Counted from the first letter of the stretch, positions 7,834-17,306 are shown. The stretch is 64,000 nt of DNA from Paenibacillus luteus (GCF_006542765.1 NZ_SKCD01000033.1:186001-250000), one strand, 5' to 3'. Made by a program: numbers and translations. Notes: generated from the letters alone by a model not told the origin.

Positions 7834-9537
7834 ATGAGTTTAAGTGTTGTGTTAATGTTGATTCAAGTGTTTTTTGCTGTTGTTATTGGCTTGTATTTCT
7901 GGAATTTGCTGCGCAATCAGAAGACGAACCGCTCTGCCGTGGACCGCGAATCGCGTAAGGAAATGGACAAGCTGCGGAAGCTAAGAAGCATATCGCTGAC
8001 CAAACCCCTGGCGGAGAAAACAAGGCCGCAAGCGATGCAGGACATCGTAGGGCAGCGTGACGGCCTGCGTGCCCTTAAGGCAGCGCTTTGCAGCGCGAAC
8101 CCTCAGCATGTTATTATCTATGGTCCGCCGGGCGTAGGGAAGACGGCAGCGGCTCGTGTGGTGCTCGAGGAAGCCAAAAAAAATCCATCTTCGCCATTTT
8201 TGCCGGAGGCCAAGTTTACGGAGATCGATGCCACTACGGCGCGCTTTGACGAGAGAGGCATCGCTGATCCGCTCATCGGCTCTGTGCATGATCCGATTTA
8301 TCAGGGCGCTGGCGCAATGGGGGTAGCTGGCATTCCTCAGCCTAAGCCAGGCGCGGTAACCAAAGCGCATGGCGGAATTTTATTTATCGATGAAATCGGT
8401 GAATTGCATCCGGTGCAAATGAATAAATTGTTAAAGGTGCTGGAAGACCGCAAGGTATTTCTGGAGAGCGCCTATTACAATTCGGAGGATTCCAACATTC
8501 CGGTGTATATTCATGATATTTTCCAAAATGGCTTGCCTGCCGATTTCCGTTTGGTTGGAGCAACGACGCGCTCGCCGCAGGAAATACCGCCAGCCATTCG
8601 TTCACGCTGTATGGAAGTATTCTTCCGACCGCTGCTCGCAGAGGAGATTGGGTTGGTAGCGGAAAATGCGGTTAAAAAAATCGGATTTGCTCCTTGCCCT
8701 GAAGCGATTGATGTGGTTAAGCGCTATGCAACAAACGGGCGCGAAGCGGTAAATGTCATTCAACTCGCTGCAGGCGTTGCATTATCGGAGAAGCGAGACA
8801 GCATAAGCGCAGGTGATATCGAGTGGGTCGTCAACAGCAGCCAAATTCCGCCCCGTCCAGACCGCAAGGTGCCGGAGGCGCCGCAGGTGGGCTTCGTGAA
8901 CGGCTTAGCCGTGTATGGCCCGAATATGGGCACGCTGCTTGAAATTGAAGTTAGCGCGATTCCAGCAGCGACAGGCAAGGGGCAATTCACGATTACCGGC
9001 GTGGTTGACGAGGAGGAATTAGGCGGAGGCTCGCGCACGCTTAGAAGAAAAAGTATGGCAAAGGGATCTGTGGAGAATGTGCTGACTGTTCTTAGACGAG
9101 TTGGCCTGAATACACAGGATTATGATTTGCATATCAACTTTCCCGGCGGCACTCCGATTGACGGACCGTCTGCCGGCATTGCAATGGCAACGGCGATTAC
9201 GTCGGCAATTAAAGGCATTCCGATTGACAACAAGCTGGCGATGACCGGCGAGGTTGGCATACATGGGAACGTAAAGCCGGTCGGCGGCGTATTAGCTAAG
9301 GTAGAGGCTGCTTTCCAGGCTGGTGCAAACACGGTAATCATACCGAGAGAGAACTGGCAGGCAATCTTTGCTGATTTGGAAGGCCTCAAAGTCATTCCTG
9401 TCGAGAAGGTGGAAGAAGTGTTCAAATATGTGTTTCCTGGTGAGGAACAGTCTCCATCACGCATGGAAGCCCCGTTTGGGACCGATCTTTTTATCGCTTC
9501 AGGGGTTCCCTATTTGCAGGCTGAATCCGTAGAATGA
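7834..9537 (+). CDS. lonB: ATP-dependent protease LonB (membrane-anchored Lon-like)
   Basis: The 567-residue protein has an N-terminal membrane helix (about residues 4-24), a charged linker, an AAA+ domain with Walker A GPPGVGKT (97-104) and Walker B ILFIDEIGE, and a C-terminal S16 protease domain. The catalytic Ser is in GTPIDGPSAGIAMAT and the Lys in GNVKPVGGVLAK. It lacks the Lon N-terminal substrate domain, as LonB does. The frame is open back to 7732 through the repeat array, but ATG 7834 has AAAGGAG upstream and gives the expected membrane anchor. It is followed by lon, as in Bacillus. Confidence 0.95.
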   Translation: MSLSVVLMLIQVFFAVVIGLYFWNLLRNQKTNRSAVDRESRKEMDKLRKLRSISLTKPLAEKTRPQAMQDIVGQRDGLRALKAALCSANPQHVIIYGPPGVGKTAAARVVLEEAKKNPSSPFLPEAKFTEIDATTARFDERGIADPLIGSVHDPIYQGAGAMGVAGIPQPKPGAVTKAHGGILFIDEIGELHPVQMNKLLKVLEDRKVFLESAYYNSEDSNIPVYIHDIFQNGLPADFRLVGATTRSPQEIPPAIRSRCMEVFFRPLLAEEIGLVAENAVKKIGFAPCPEAIDVVKRYATNGREAVNVIQLAAGVALSEKRDSISAGDIEWVVNSSQIPPRPDRKVPEAPQVGFVNGLAVYGPNMGTLLEIEVSAIPAATGKGQFTITGVVDEEELGGGSRTLRRKSMAKGSVENVLTVLRRVGLNTQDYDLHINFPGGTPIDGPSAGIAMATAITSAIKGIPIDNKLAMTGEVGIHGNVKPVGGVLAKVEAAFQAGANTVIIPRENWQAIFADLEGLKVIPVEKVEEVFKYVFPGEEQSPSRMEAPFGTDLFIASGVPYLQAESVE

Positions 9538-9574
9538 TAAACTAGGGTAGACGTTAACATTTGGAGGTGCTGGT

Positions 9575-11944
9575 GTGGGACCTAATAAATCGAAAGGTCG
9601 TCGGCTGCCCTTGCTTCCGCTAAGAGGGCTACTCGTTTATCCCAGCATGGTGCTCCACCTTGATGTGGGTAGGGACAAATCGGTTCGGGCGCTAGAGCGC
9701 TCGATGGTCGAAGATCATATGATATTGCTTTGTTCACAGTCTGAAGTGAACATTGAGGAGCCGACGGAGGAAGATATTTATAAAGTCGGTACAATCGCAA
9801 AGGTAAGGCAAATGCTGAAGCTGCCAAACGGCACGATCCGCGTATTGGTGGAAGGCGTAAGCCGCGCGGAAATTTTAGATTATTTGCCGAATGACGAGTT
9901 TTACGAAGTATCGGTCAAAGAATTGCCGGAGCAGGAAACCGATGATCCGGAAGTGGATGCGCTGATGCGCTCTGTGCTAAGTCAATTCGAGCATTACATT
10001 TCGTTATCGAAGAAGGTCACGCCTGAAACCTATGCGGCAGTATCCGATATCGACGATCCGGGCCGCCTGGCGGATGTGATCACAAGCCATCTCTCGCTTA
10101 AAATCAAGGATAAGCAAGATATACTTGAAACGGTGGATGTCGGTGAGCGGCTGGAGAGATTGCTTGATATTCTGAACAACGAGCGTGAAGTGCTTGAGCT
10201 TGAACGCAAAATAAACCAGCGCGTCAAGAAGCAAATGGAAAAGACGCAAAAGGAATATTATTTGCGCGAGCAAATGAAAGCGATCCAGAAGGAGCTTGGC
10301 GAGAAGGAAGGCCGCGCCGGCGAAGTCGAGGAGCTGCGCTCGCAGTTGGCTGAGGCAGGCGTACCTGATCAGGTGAAGGAAAAGATAGAGAAGGAAATTG
10401 ACCGTCTCGAGAAGATGCCTTCAACCTCGGCAGAGGGCGGCGTCATCCGCAATTATATCGATTGGCTGCTGTCCTTGCCGTGGAACAAGACGACGGATGA
10501 CGACTTAACCTTAAGCAAGGCTGAAGCTATTTTAAATGATGATCATTATGGCTTGGAGAAGCCGAAGGAACGGGTGCTCGAATATCTGGCTGTTCAGCAA
10601 CTTGTCAAGCAATTGAAAGGCCCTATTCTTTGCCTTGTTGGGCCGCCGGGCGTCGGGAAGACATCGCTCGCGCGTTCGATTGCGAAGTCGCTCGGTCGCA
10701 AGTTCGTACGCATCTCGCTTGGGGGCGTGCGCGACGAAGCGGAAATTCGAGGCCACCGCCGAACTTATGTAGGCGCTATGCCGGGAAGAATCATTCAAGG
10801 CATGAAAACAGCAGGCTCATTAAATCCCGTATTCCTGCTTGATGAAATTGATAAGATGGCTCAGGACTTCCGAGGAGATCCAGCTTCAGCGCTCCTTGAG
10901 GTGCTGGACCCGGAACAAAACAATACGTTCAGCGATCACTTTGTTGAAGTTCCGTTCGATTTGTCCAACGTAATGTTCGTAACAACGGCGAATGCGATGC
11001 ACAATATTCCTCGTCCGCTCCTTGATCGGATGGAAGTGCTGTATATCCCAGGATATACGGAGCTTGAGAAGCTGCAGATCGGCACGCGATACTTATTGCC
11101 GAAGCAGAAGAAGGAGCATGGCTTGACAGAGGAGCATCTCACTGTAACAGATGAAGTGCTGCTTCAACTGATCAGAGAGTACACACGGGAGTCCGGCGTT
11201 CGGAATTTGGAGCAGCAAATTGCGGCGGTTTGCCGGAAGGCAGCGAAGTATTTTGTCTCCAAAGAAGAAGATGGGGCAGTTGAACCTTTGGATCTCACAA
11301 GTGAACTGTTGAAGGAATGGCTGGGGCCTGCAAAGTTCCGTTACGGCCTAGCTGAGAGCGAAAATCAGATCGGCGCTGTGACAGGTCTTGCATGGACAGA
11401 AGTAGGTGGCGATACGCTCGTCATCGAAGTTACGATAATGCCGGGTAGCGGAAAGCTCACGTTAACTGGTAAACTAGGAGATGTCATGAAGGAGTCGGCT
11501 CAGGCCGCATTCAGCTATACCCGCTCCAAAGCAGTTGAGCTTGGCATAGATCCTGGCTTCCATGAGAAAAATGATATTCATATTCATATTCCCGAAGGTG
11601 CCATCCCGAAAGATGGGCCATCAGCTGGTATTACGATTGCAACAGCACTTATTTCAGCTCTCACGAACCGCTACGTAAATAAGGAAGTGGCGATGACGGG
11701 CGAAATAACACTCCGAGGACGTGTCCTGCCTATTGGCGGCTTAAAGGAAAAATCGCTAGCCGCGCATCGTGCAGGCATCCGGACGATATTGTTGCCGAAA
11801 GAAAATGAACGGGATTTAAGGGATATTCCCGATAGCGTACGACATGATATGCAATTTTTTCCTGTCAGTCATATGGATGAAGTGCTGCAGCATGCGTTGC
11901 TTCCGGTTCAAACGGAGGAGAAGGCAGGTACAACGATTTTATGA
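9575..11944 (+). CDS. lon: ATP-dependent protease Lon (LonA)
   Basis: The 789-residue complete Lon has an N-terminal LON substrate domain (LPLLPLRGLLVYPSMVL), a coiled-coil region, an AAA+ module with GPPGVGKT near residue 356 and LLDEIDKM, and the S16 protease domain. The catalytic Ser is in IPKDGPSAGITIAT and the Lys in GRVLPIGGLKEKSLAA. GTG at 9575 is preceded by GGAGG at a normal distance. It degrades misfolded and regulatory proteins in the cytoplasm. It overlaps ysxC by 4 bases. Confidence 0.97.
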   Translation: MGPNKSKGRRLPLLPLRGLLVYPSMVLHLDVGRDKSVRALERSMVEDHMILLCSQSEVNIEEPTEEDIYKVGTIAKVRQMLKLPNGTIRVLVEGVSRAEILDYLPNDEFYEVSVKELPEQETDDPEVDALMRSVLSQFEHYISLSKKVTPETYAAVSDIDDPGRLADVITSHLSLKIKDKQDILETVDVGERLERLLDILNNEREVLELERKINQRVKKQMEKTQKEYYLREQMKAIQKELGEKEGRAGEVEELRSQLAEAGVPDQVKEKIEKEIDRLEKMPSTSAEGGVIRNYIDWLLSLPWNKTTDDDLTLSKAEAILNDDHYGLEKPKERVLEYLAVQQLVKQLKGPILCLVGPPGVGKTSLARSIAKSLGRKFVRISLGGVRDEAEIRGHRRTYVGAMPGRIIQGMKTAGSLNPVFLLDEIDKMAQDFRGDPASALLEVLDPEQNNTFSDHFVEVPFDLSNVMFVTTANAMHNIPRPLLDRMEVLYIPGYTELEKLQIGTRYLLPKQKKEHGLTEEHLTVTDEVLLQLIREYTRESGVRNLEQQIAAVCRKAAKYFVSKEEDGAVEPLDLTSELLKEWLGPAKFRYGLAESENQIGAVTGLAWTEVGGDTLVIEVTIMPGSGKLTLTGKLGDVMKESAQAAFSYTRSKAVELGIDPGFHEKNDIHIHIPEGAIPKDGPSAGITIATALISALTNRYVNKEVAMTGEITLRGRVLPIGGLKEKSLAAHRAGIRTILLPKENERDLRDIPDSVRHDMQFFPVSHMDEVLQHALLPVQTEEKAGTTIL

Positions 11945-12528
11945 AAATTACACAAGCAGAATTCATCATCAGCGCAGTAAAACCACATCAATACCCGGAG
12001 GACGCCTTGCCAGAGATTGCTCTGGCAGGGCGTTCGAATGTCGGAAAATCTTCATTGATTAACAAATTGATTTTACGCAAAAACTTAGCAAGAACAAGCT
12101 CCCAGCCAGGTAAGACGCAGCAGCTAAACTATTACCGTGTCAATGAACTAATTTATTTGGTTGATTTTCCCGGCTATGGCTATGCCAAAGTATCGAAGAC
12201 GCAGCGGGCGCAATTCGGCGAGATGATCGAGCGGTATATTCGTGATCGAGAGCCTTTAAAACTTCAGCTTCTAGTTATCGACATTCGTCATGAGCCGTCT
12301 CAGTTGGACCAGCAAATGTATAAATGGCTGAAGCATTACGAGGTGCCAACCTGCATCGTCGCGACGAAGGCGGACAAAATTCCAAAATCGAAATGGGACA
12401 AGCATATCAAAATGATTAAACAAACGCTTGAAACAGATCCAAGCGATTCCGTTGTTTTATTTTCATCGGAATTGGGTATTGGAAGAGAGCAGCTTTGGGA
12501 AGTCATTACAGAAGCGATTGCTACATGA
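11941..12528 (+). CDS. ysxC: Ribosome-biogenesis GTPase EngB (YsxC/YihA)
   Basis: The 195-residue GTPase shows all switch motifs: G1 GRSNVGKSS (30-38), G3 DFPGYGYA and G4 TKADK, with TSSQPGKTQ between G1 and G3. The family helps assemble the large ribosomal subunit. It starts inside the lon stop (ATGA), so it is translationally coupled, as in the Bacillus lonA-ysxC unit. Confidence 0.96.
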   Translation: MKITQAEFIISAVKPHQYPEDALPEIALAGRSNVGKSSLINKLILRKNLARTSSQPGKTQQLNYYRVNELIYLVDFPGYGYAKVSKTQRAQFGEMIERYIRDREPLKLQLLVIDIRHEPSQLDQQMYKWLKHYEVPTCIVATKADKIPKSKWDKHIKMIKQTLETDPSDSVVLFSSELGIGREQLWEVITEAIAT

Positions 12529-12741
12529 GGTAGCAAGTGCAGCAAGTTATTATATAAAGCAGAGGATACAGTGAAAAAGTCGGCATTCCTCGTGAATTCT
12601 TCCGTTATTTTGTGGAATATGCGAGAATATCGGGGCTGGACGACAGGAATAAAATGTTGAGATCACGTATAATATACTTAAGCAACAAGACCAGAATGAC
12701 TAGACCAAAGCGTGTAAGTTCAAAGAATTGAGGAGATTTTT

Positions 12742-13332
12742 ATGGCTAAGCGGCTAGCCACAGAGTATGTAAATGCCAAACTGCAATTGACGAATGAAGA
12801 GATGGCTGAGTTTATCCGTTTATTTGAAGAGCAACAAATCCGCTTACAGGTGCTTGTGCTCGACAATGGAAATCAGGAGCTCGTTCTCGAAGATGTGGCA
12901 GGGAGGGAAGAAGTCCGACTGACCTTTGAACGTCAACAAAACAATTATGTCTGCGTACTAACTTGCCGTCTTGTGCAACCGAGGCTGACCAATGCCATGC
13001 GAAAAGCGATATCTGCTTTCCGCGGCAACGCGATCGTCAACCGAATCTACAGTCATTATACGATGATCTATCATTATAAGAATGGTTCCGTCCACCAAAT
13101 TGTTGAAAGCTCTAAGACGGGCGACCGTGTCGTGTTCGAATTCAAGGATACGCTTGGTCAATTGGAGCGGGTGTTCCGCAGTCGTCTGATCGAGCGTGAG
13201 ATCGGCTTACTGGGCAGTGCAGTCAATGAATTGCTGGATCTTCGCAACCAGACCATGGATGCTGAAGAGATTAACAAAATTGACGAGCGTTTGTCGGATT
13301 TGACTCGCAAGCTCTTCATACTGGAAGCATAA
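12742..13332 (+). CDS. Conserved-looking protein of unknown function
   Basis: This 196-residue soluble protein has no membrane segment. GAGGAG stands 6-7 bp before the ATG. The middle is rich in beta-like alternating residues (LVLDNGNQELVLEDVAGREEVRLTFE) with a conspicuous basic/aromatic region (RIYSHYTMIYHYKNG). The C-terminal 60 residues form a strongly charged heptad-like helix ending in DLTRKLFILEA. I do not recognise the family. It is a monocistron: a 213-bp gap precedes it, holding a TATAAT at 12668 without a clear -35, and a strong terminator follows. Confidence 0.8.
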   Translation: MAKRLATEYVNAKLQLTNEEMAEFIRLFEEQQIRLQVLVLDNGNQELVLEDVAGREEVRLTFERQQNNYVCVLTCRLVQPRLTNAMRKAISAFRGNAIVNRIYSHYTMIYHYKNGSVHQIVESSKTGDRVVFEFKDTLGQLERVFRSRLIEREIGLLGSAVNELLDLRNQTMDAEEINKIDERLSDLTRKLFILEA

Positions 13333-13352
13333 CCAGTATTGGGGAAACGGAA

Positions 13353-13388
13353 AAAGAGAAGCTGCTTTTGCAGCTTCTCTTTTTTTTG
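13353..13388 (+). terminator. Rho-independent terminator
   Basis: AGAGAAGCTGC and its complement flank a TTTT loop, with eight Ts after the stem. It closes the 12742 gene. Confidence 0.93.
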
Positions 13389-13498
13389 CTAAAATTTATT
13401 ATGCGCTGCCCTGCAACTTTTTTTGTTTAAACTTAGTTTATAAAAAGGTAATAAAATAGAAAGCAGCACAGATGCGAGACACAAGAAGGAGATTGATC

Positions 13499-14176
13499 AT
13501 GATGGGCCAGACTAAACGCTTTAAACAATTTGCTATAGGTATATCGTTTGCGATTGCCTTATCCTTGACCGCATGCAGCAACAATGATGCCAATGCGGAT
13601 ACAACAGCCCCTCCATCCTCAGAGGCGCCTACTACGCAGCCAAGCGCGTCACCGAGTGCAGAGCCGACTAAAGCGCCTGAGACGACGGACAAGCCAAGCA
13701 GCGCGCCAGAGAATGCTAACGGAGGCAATGAAGGCAGTGCTGAGGCAGGTCAGTTGATTGGCTCTATTTATAATCTAGCGAAGGAAGGGAAGGTTTCGGG
13801 AAGCGAATACCCCGCCCATGACTCCCTATATGATGATATTGAAAAAAGCTGGGGCAAGGCAGATACGAACGAATCTGCAGGTAATGGCATTTATGCTACC
13901 TATGATAAAAAAGGAATTACTTTCGGATATAACAAAGGAATGCGTGTTTTTGACGTAAGATCTTATTCCGACAAACTGAATGCAATCACGCTTAAGGATT
14001 TGGAGGTTGCTCTTGGATCTGCGGATGAGAAAACCGTCAATGGCACCGATAGTATTTACACTTACAAAGTGAATAAGCAATATGAGCTGAAATTTGTCAT
14101 TTCGGAGTCAACCCAGAAGGTTGATCATATTTCTGTATACAGCCCGGACGATGCTAAAAATAATATGGCAGGGTAA
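13499..14176 (+). CDS. YjgB-type lipoprotein (DUF4309)
   Basis: The 225-residue product has a signal peptide and lipobox LTAC (Cys26). A low-complexity Pro/Ser/Thr/Ala linker runs to about residue 85. A C-terminal domain follows with LIGSIYNLAKEGKVSG, ITFGYNKGMRVFDVRSY, ITLKDLEVALG and VDHISVYSP, which are landmarks of the YjgB/DUF4309 family. I chose ATG 13499 rather than 13472 because AGAAGGAG lies 7 bp upstream. It is probably anchored to the outer membrane face. The role of the family is not known. Confidence 0.85.
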   Translation: MMGQTKRFKQFAIGISFAIALSLTACSNNDANADTTAPPSSEAPTTQPSASPSAEPTKAPETTDKPSSAPENANGGNEGSAEAGQLIGSIYNLAKEGKVSGSEYPAHDSLYDDIEKSWGKADTNESAGNGIYATYDKKGITFGYNKGMRVFDVRSYSDKLNAITLKDLEVALGSADEKTVNGTDSIYTYKVNKQYELKFVISESTQKVDHISVYSPDDAKNNMAG

Positions 14177-14267
14177 ACAAGTCCACTGTTACGGGATAAG
14201 CTTGCACGTCATACATTGAAAACGGGGCTGAGATGGGGCAGCAGATTTATCTTTTTTGAAAAAACTA

Positions 14268-14296
14268 TTGCAATTATCTCGGATAGATGTTATTTT
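14268..14296 (+). promoter_or_regulatory. Candidate speD promoter
   Basis: TTGCAA (14268-14273), a 17-bp spacer and TATTTT (14291-14296). Transcription would start near 14303, just before the structured leader. Confidence 0.45.
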
Positions 14297-14329
14297 TATT
14301 CTCGTTGAAAACATTGTTGATGATAATAA

Positions 14330-14441
14330 TAGGAACCAGGATTCACTCAGGACATAGTTATGTTGCGAGAGATTAATCCCTCGAGAAGTGAATGACGTAG
14401 GTCCTAGCGGATGAAATTTTTCAAACATTTTATTCCTAGGA
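14330..14441 (+). promoter_or_regulatory. Candidate structured, possibly switching, 5' leader of speD
   Basis: Outer helix: TAGGAACC (14330-14337) with GGTCCTA (14400-14406), one bulged A. Next helix: ATTCACT (14341-14347) with AGTGAAT (14387-14393). It encloses two hairpins, ACAT/ATGT (14352-14363) and CGAG/CTCG (14366-14383). The strand TCCTAG (14402-14407) can instead pair with CTAGGA (14436-14441), which overlaps the AGGAAGGGGG ribosome binding site. Pairings were found by eye; no ligand or known riboswitch class is recognised. Confidence 0.45.
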
Positions 14442-14456
14442 AGGGGGAACCGGAAG

Positions 14457-14855
14457 ATGGAATACTCAACTTTCGGAAGACACGTTGCTGTTGATACTTG
14501 GGGTGTAGATTTTGACTTATTGAACAGCGCTGAATTTTTGCAATCACATATGGTAGAGGCTGCTGAAGCATGTGGTGCTACTGTATTGTCCGTTCAAGCG
14601 AAACAATTTGATCCTCAAGGCGCAACTGTGCTCGTGCTGCTGTCGGAGAGTCACCTCTCGATTCATACGTATCCTGAGAGAGGCTTTGCCGCGCTGGACT
14701 GTTATACCTGCGGTGAAACTGTAGATCCTCAGCTTGCGATTGATTACATGCTTGCTGTACTGAAGCCAAAAGCGACTTATGCGAAGAAGCTTGTACGCGG
14801 TATGGGCGAACTGCAAGTGGAAGAGCCGAAAATGAAACAAACTGAGCTCGTCTAA
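14457..14855 (+). CDS. speD: S-adenosylmethionine decarboxylase proenzyme
   Basis: The 132-residue prokaryotic class 1B enzyme makes decarboxylated SAM for spermidine synthesis. It self-cleaves at E64-S65 within LLSESHLSIHTYPE, and Ser65 becomes the pyruvoyl group. H70 and C85 (DCYTCG) match the other catalytic residues of the family. AGGAAGGGGG precedes the ATG. No spermidine synthase gene is nearby. Its monocistronic setting with a long structured leader and its own terminator suggests separate control. Confidence 0.96.
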   Translation: MEYSTFGRHVAVDTWGVDFDLLNSAEFLQSHMVEAAEACGATVLSVQAKQFDPQGATVLVLLSESHLSIHTYPERGFAALDCYTCGETVDPQLAIDYMLAVLKPKATYAKKLVRGMGELQVEEPKMKQTELV

Positions 14856-14881
14856 GAGCTTTAAAACTTATCGATCATAGC

Positions 14882-14914
14882 GAAATAACCATGGATTTCA
14901 TCCATGGTTATTTC
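14882..14914 (+). terminator. Hairpin terminator after speD
   Basis: A perfect 15-bp stem (GAAATAACCATGGAT and complement) with loop TTC. The following T-run is interrupted (TTTCTTTG), so efficiency is uncertain. Confidence 0.75.
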
Positions 14915-14972
14915 TTTGCATGAAAAGGGAATAATGAGTCTGTACTTTTCAAATATTATTCATAAATGAACA

Positions 14973-15000
14973 TTATCTGAATGTCGAACTATGCTATAAT
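14973..15000 (+). promoter_or_regulatory. Candidate promoter of the hem operon
   Basis: An extended -10, TGCTATAAT (TATAAT 14995-15000), with a weak -35 TTATCT 16 bp upstream. It stands about 55 bp before hemA. Confidence 0.5.
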
Positions 15001-15054
15001 AATCGTTGACATCAATGGCTAATACGCACTAGAGAAGGAGGCAGGTGACCGCGC

Positions 15055-16437
15055 ATGCACATTATCGCAGTAGGACTGAACTACCGAACAGCTCCCGTAG
15101 AAGTAAGAGAACAGTTTGCGTTCGCGGAAAGGGATTTGCCGGAGGCATTAACACAGCTCATTCAGACACAAAGCATAATGGAATGTGTCATAGTAGCGAC
15201 CTGCAATCGTACCGAGCTTTACGCAGTAGTAGACAGGCACCATCTATGCGGGCATTACATTCGGAGCTTTATGGAAAAATGGTTTAAGCTGCCTAGACAG
15301 CATTTTACCAACCATTTATATATGTATGAGGACGAGAAAGCGATCGATCATTTGTTCCGCGTCACTAGCGGTCTTGATTCGATGGTTATCGGTGAAACGC
15401 AAATTTTGGGACAAGTCAAAAATGCGTTCATGCTTGCACAACAGCAAAAGACCACAGGTACCGTATTCAACATGCTGTTCAAGCAGGCCGTTACAATGGC
15501 CAAGCGTGCACACTCGGAGACGACGATTGGTGAATCAGCTGTTTCGGTCAGCTATGCGGCGGTTGAACTTGGCAAACGGATTTTTGGTCAATTCAACAAA
15601 AAAACAGTGATGGTCATCGGCGCTGGCGAAACAAGCGAGCTTACGGCCAAGCACTTGTACGCCAATGGCGCTGACCGTGTCGTGGTCGTCAACCGGACCT
15701 ATGAGCGTGCAGCGAAGCTGGCAGATAAATTCAACGGCCTAGCCTGGTCGATGGAAGAGGCTGCCGAGAAGCTGCATGAAGCGGATATTATTATTAGCTC
15801 TACAGGCTCGGACGGCTATGTGCTTACGCGTCAGCAGGTGGCTTCTGCCATGCAGCGACGCAAAGCGAAACCGCTGTTCATGATCGACATTGCTGTTCCG
15901 CGCGATCTGGACCCATCTATTGCAGCGGTGGACAATGTGTTCCTGTATGATATCGATGATTTGGAGGGAATTGTGGAGAGCAATCTGGAGCACCGTCGCC
16001 AAGAGGCAGCTAAGATCGAAGCGATGATTACCGAAGAGATCGATCTCTTCGAGCAGTGGTACAAGACGCTTGGCGTCGTGCCGTTGATCAGATCTCTACA
16101 GACCAAAGCTGCAGGCATCCATGAGGAAACGATGAACAGCCTGACGAATAAGCTGCCTGACCTTGGCGAGCACGAGCTTAAGGTCATTCGCAAGCTTACG
16201 AAGAGCATCGTTAACCAAATGATGCAGGACCCAATTTTGCGCATTAAAGAAATGGCGGGAGAGAAACGAGCGGACGAGGCAATGGATTTGTTCGTAAAGC
16301 TGTTTGCGCTGGAGGATGAGCTTGCCAAGACGCGTCAAGCCGAGCTTGAAGCGGCAACAGATACTGTCGCTGCAGCCAAAAAGAAAAACGTTCAAACCCA
16401 TGCAGCCGCGGCGGTATTAGCATCTATTACAAGCTAG
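15055..16437 (+). CDS. hemA: Glutamyl-tRNA reductase
   Basis: The 460-residue protein carries out the first committed step of C5-pathway haem synthesis: NADPH-dependent reduction of Glu-tRNA to glutamate-1-semialdehyde. Catalytic Cys50 lies in VATCNRTELY. GLNYRTAPVEVRE marks the N-terminus, VIGAGETSELTAKHL the NADPH domain, and a helical dimerisation domain closes the protein. AAGGAGG is about 13 bp before the ATG, a little long; the nearby GTG at 15045 is out of frame. It is the first gene of a seven-gene hem operon. Confidence 0.97.
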   Translation: MHIIAVGLNYRTAPVEVREQFAFAERDLPEALTQLIQTQSIMECVIVATCNRTELYAVVDRHHLCGHYIRSFMEKWFKLPRQHFTNHLYMYEDEKAIDHLFRVTSGLDSMVIGETQILGQVKNAFMLAQQQKTTGTVFNMLFKQAVTMAKRAHSETTIGESAVSVSYAAVELGKRIFGQFNKKTVMVIGAGETSELTAKHLYANGADRVVVVNRTYERAAKLADKFNGLAWSMEEAAEKLHEADIIISSTGSDGYVLTRQQVASAMQRRKAKPLFMIDIAVPRDLDPSIAAVDNVFLYDIDDLEGIVESNLEHRRQEAAKIEAMITEEIDLFEQWYKTLGVVPLIRSLQTKAAGIHEETMNSLTNKLPDLGEHELKVIRKLTKSIVNQMMQDPILRIKEMAGEKRADEAMDLFVKLFALEDELAKTRQAELEAATDTVAAAKKKNVQTHAAAAVLASITS

Positions 16438-16459
16438 AGGGCCGCAATGTGGAGGAACT

Positions 16460-17272
16460 ATGGTGACGCAAAACTTTTTATACGATGCGATACTTTACGT
16501 CTACGCCCTGAGCCTACTGTTTTATTTCTCTGACTTCATGAATGCAAGTCAGAGAGCAAAACGGATGGGTACAGGGCTGCTTATTTTTGTTTGGGTACTG
16601 CAGACTGGTTATCTGGTTTCCCGGGTCATTTTGCATCTGCAAATGACTACAGTTACCCCCTTTGAATACTGGCTTGGGTTCTCCTGGCTGCTCGTCACCA
16701 TATCTTTAGTAATCAGTCGATTTATAAAAATTGATTTTATTGTTTTTTTCGTCAATGTGATCGGCTTTGCGGTGTTGGCTTTGAATCTGTACAGCAATCC
16801 TGGCAAGGGCGAATCGCTTGAGCTTTGGAAAGCAACAAGAGAGCTATTATACATTCATATTAGTTTAATTTTATGTGCGTATGCGGCACTGACGCTAGGA
16901 GCGTTGTTTGCCGGAATGTACTTATTTTTGCATAACCAGCTCAAAAGAAAACGGTGGACAAGCGTTGTGCGCAGATTGCCAAGCCTGGATACGATCGAGC
17001 GATATGGAGACCGGGCAGTCATTGTCGGCGTCCCGCTGCTTGCTATGTCTCTGGCGATCGCAGTGACCTCTTTGCTCGTTGAAGGAAGAGCAACTCTACT
17101 CTTAGATTGGAAAGTGTTATCTTCCTTTGCTACCTTGGTCATGTACGTGATTTACGTTTATCAGAGAGCGATGCTGAGGCGGCCGGGATTACAGCTGGCC
17201 CGACTGTATATTTTTTCATTCGGACTGCTACTTTTGAATTTATTGTCTAATTATTTCTCCTCATTCCATTAA
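16460..17272 (+). CDS. hemX: HemX/CcsA-like integral membrane protein
   Basis: The 270-residue protein has about eight membrane helices and belongs to the cytochrome c assembly (CcsA/HemX) family by topology and position. In B. subtilis hemX follows hemA and affects HemA level. A conserved-looking His is in LLYIHISLILCAYA. GGAGG stands 5 bp before the ATG. It is 22 bp from hemA. Confidence 0.85.
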   Translation: MVTQNFLYDAILYVYALSLLFYFSDFMNASQRAKRMGTGLLIFVWVLQTGYLVSRVILHLQMTTVTPFEYWLGFSWLLVTISLVISRFIKIDFIVFFVNVIGFAVLALNLYSNPGKGESLELWKATRELLYIHISLILCAYAALTLGALFAGMYLFLHNQLKRKRWTSVVRRLPSLDTIERYGDRAVIVGVPLLAMSLAIAVTSLLVEGRATLLLDWKVLSSFATLVMYVIYVYQRAMLRRPGLQLARLYIFSFGLLLLNLLSNYFSSFH

Positions 17273-17306
17273 GGAATGCGACGAATAAGCAGGGGGATCT
17301 GACAAA

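Noticed and set aside
13438..13728. Minus-strand frame opposite the YjgB-type lipoprotein
   Set aside because: It mirrors the Ala/Thr/Pro-rich linker and has no ribosome binding site; the + strand product has a lipobox and a recognised C-terminal domain.
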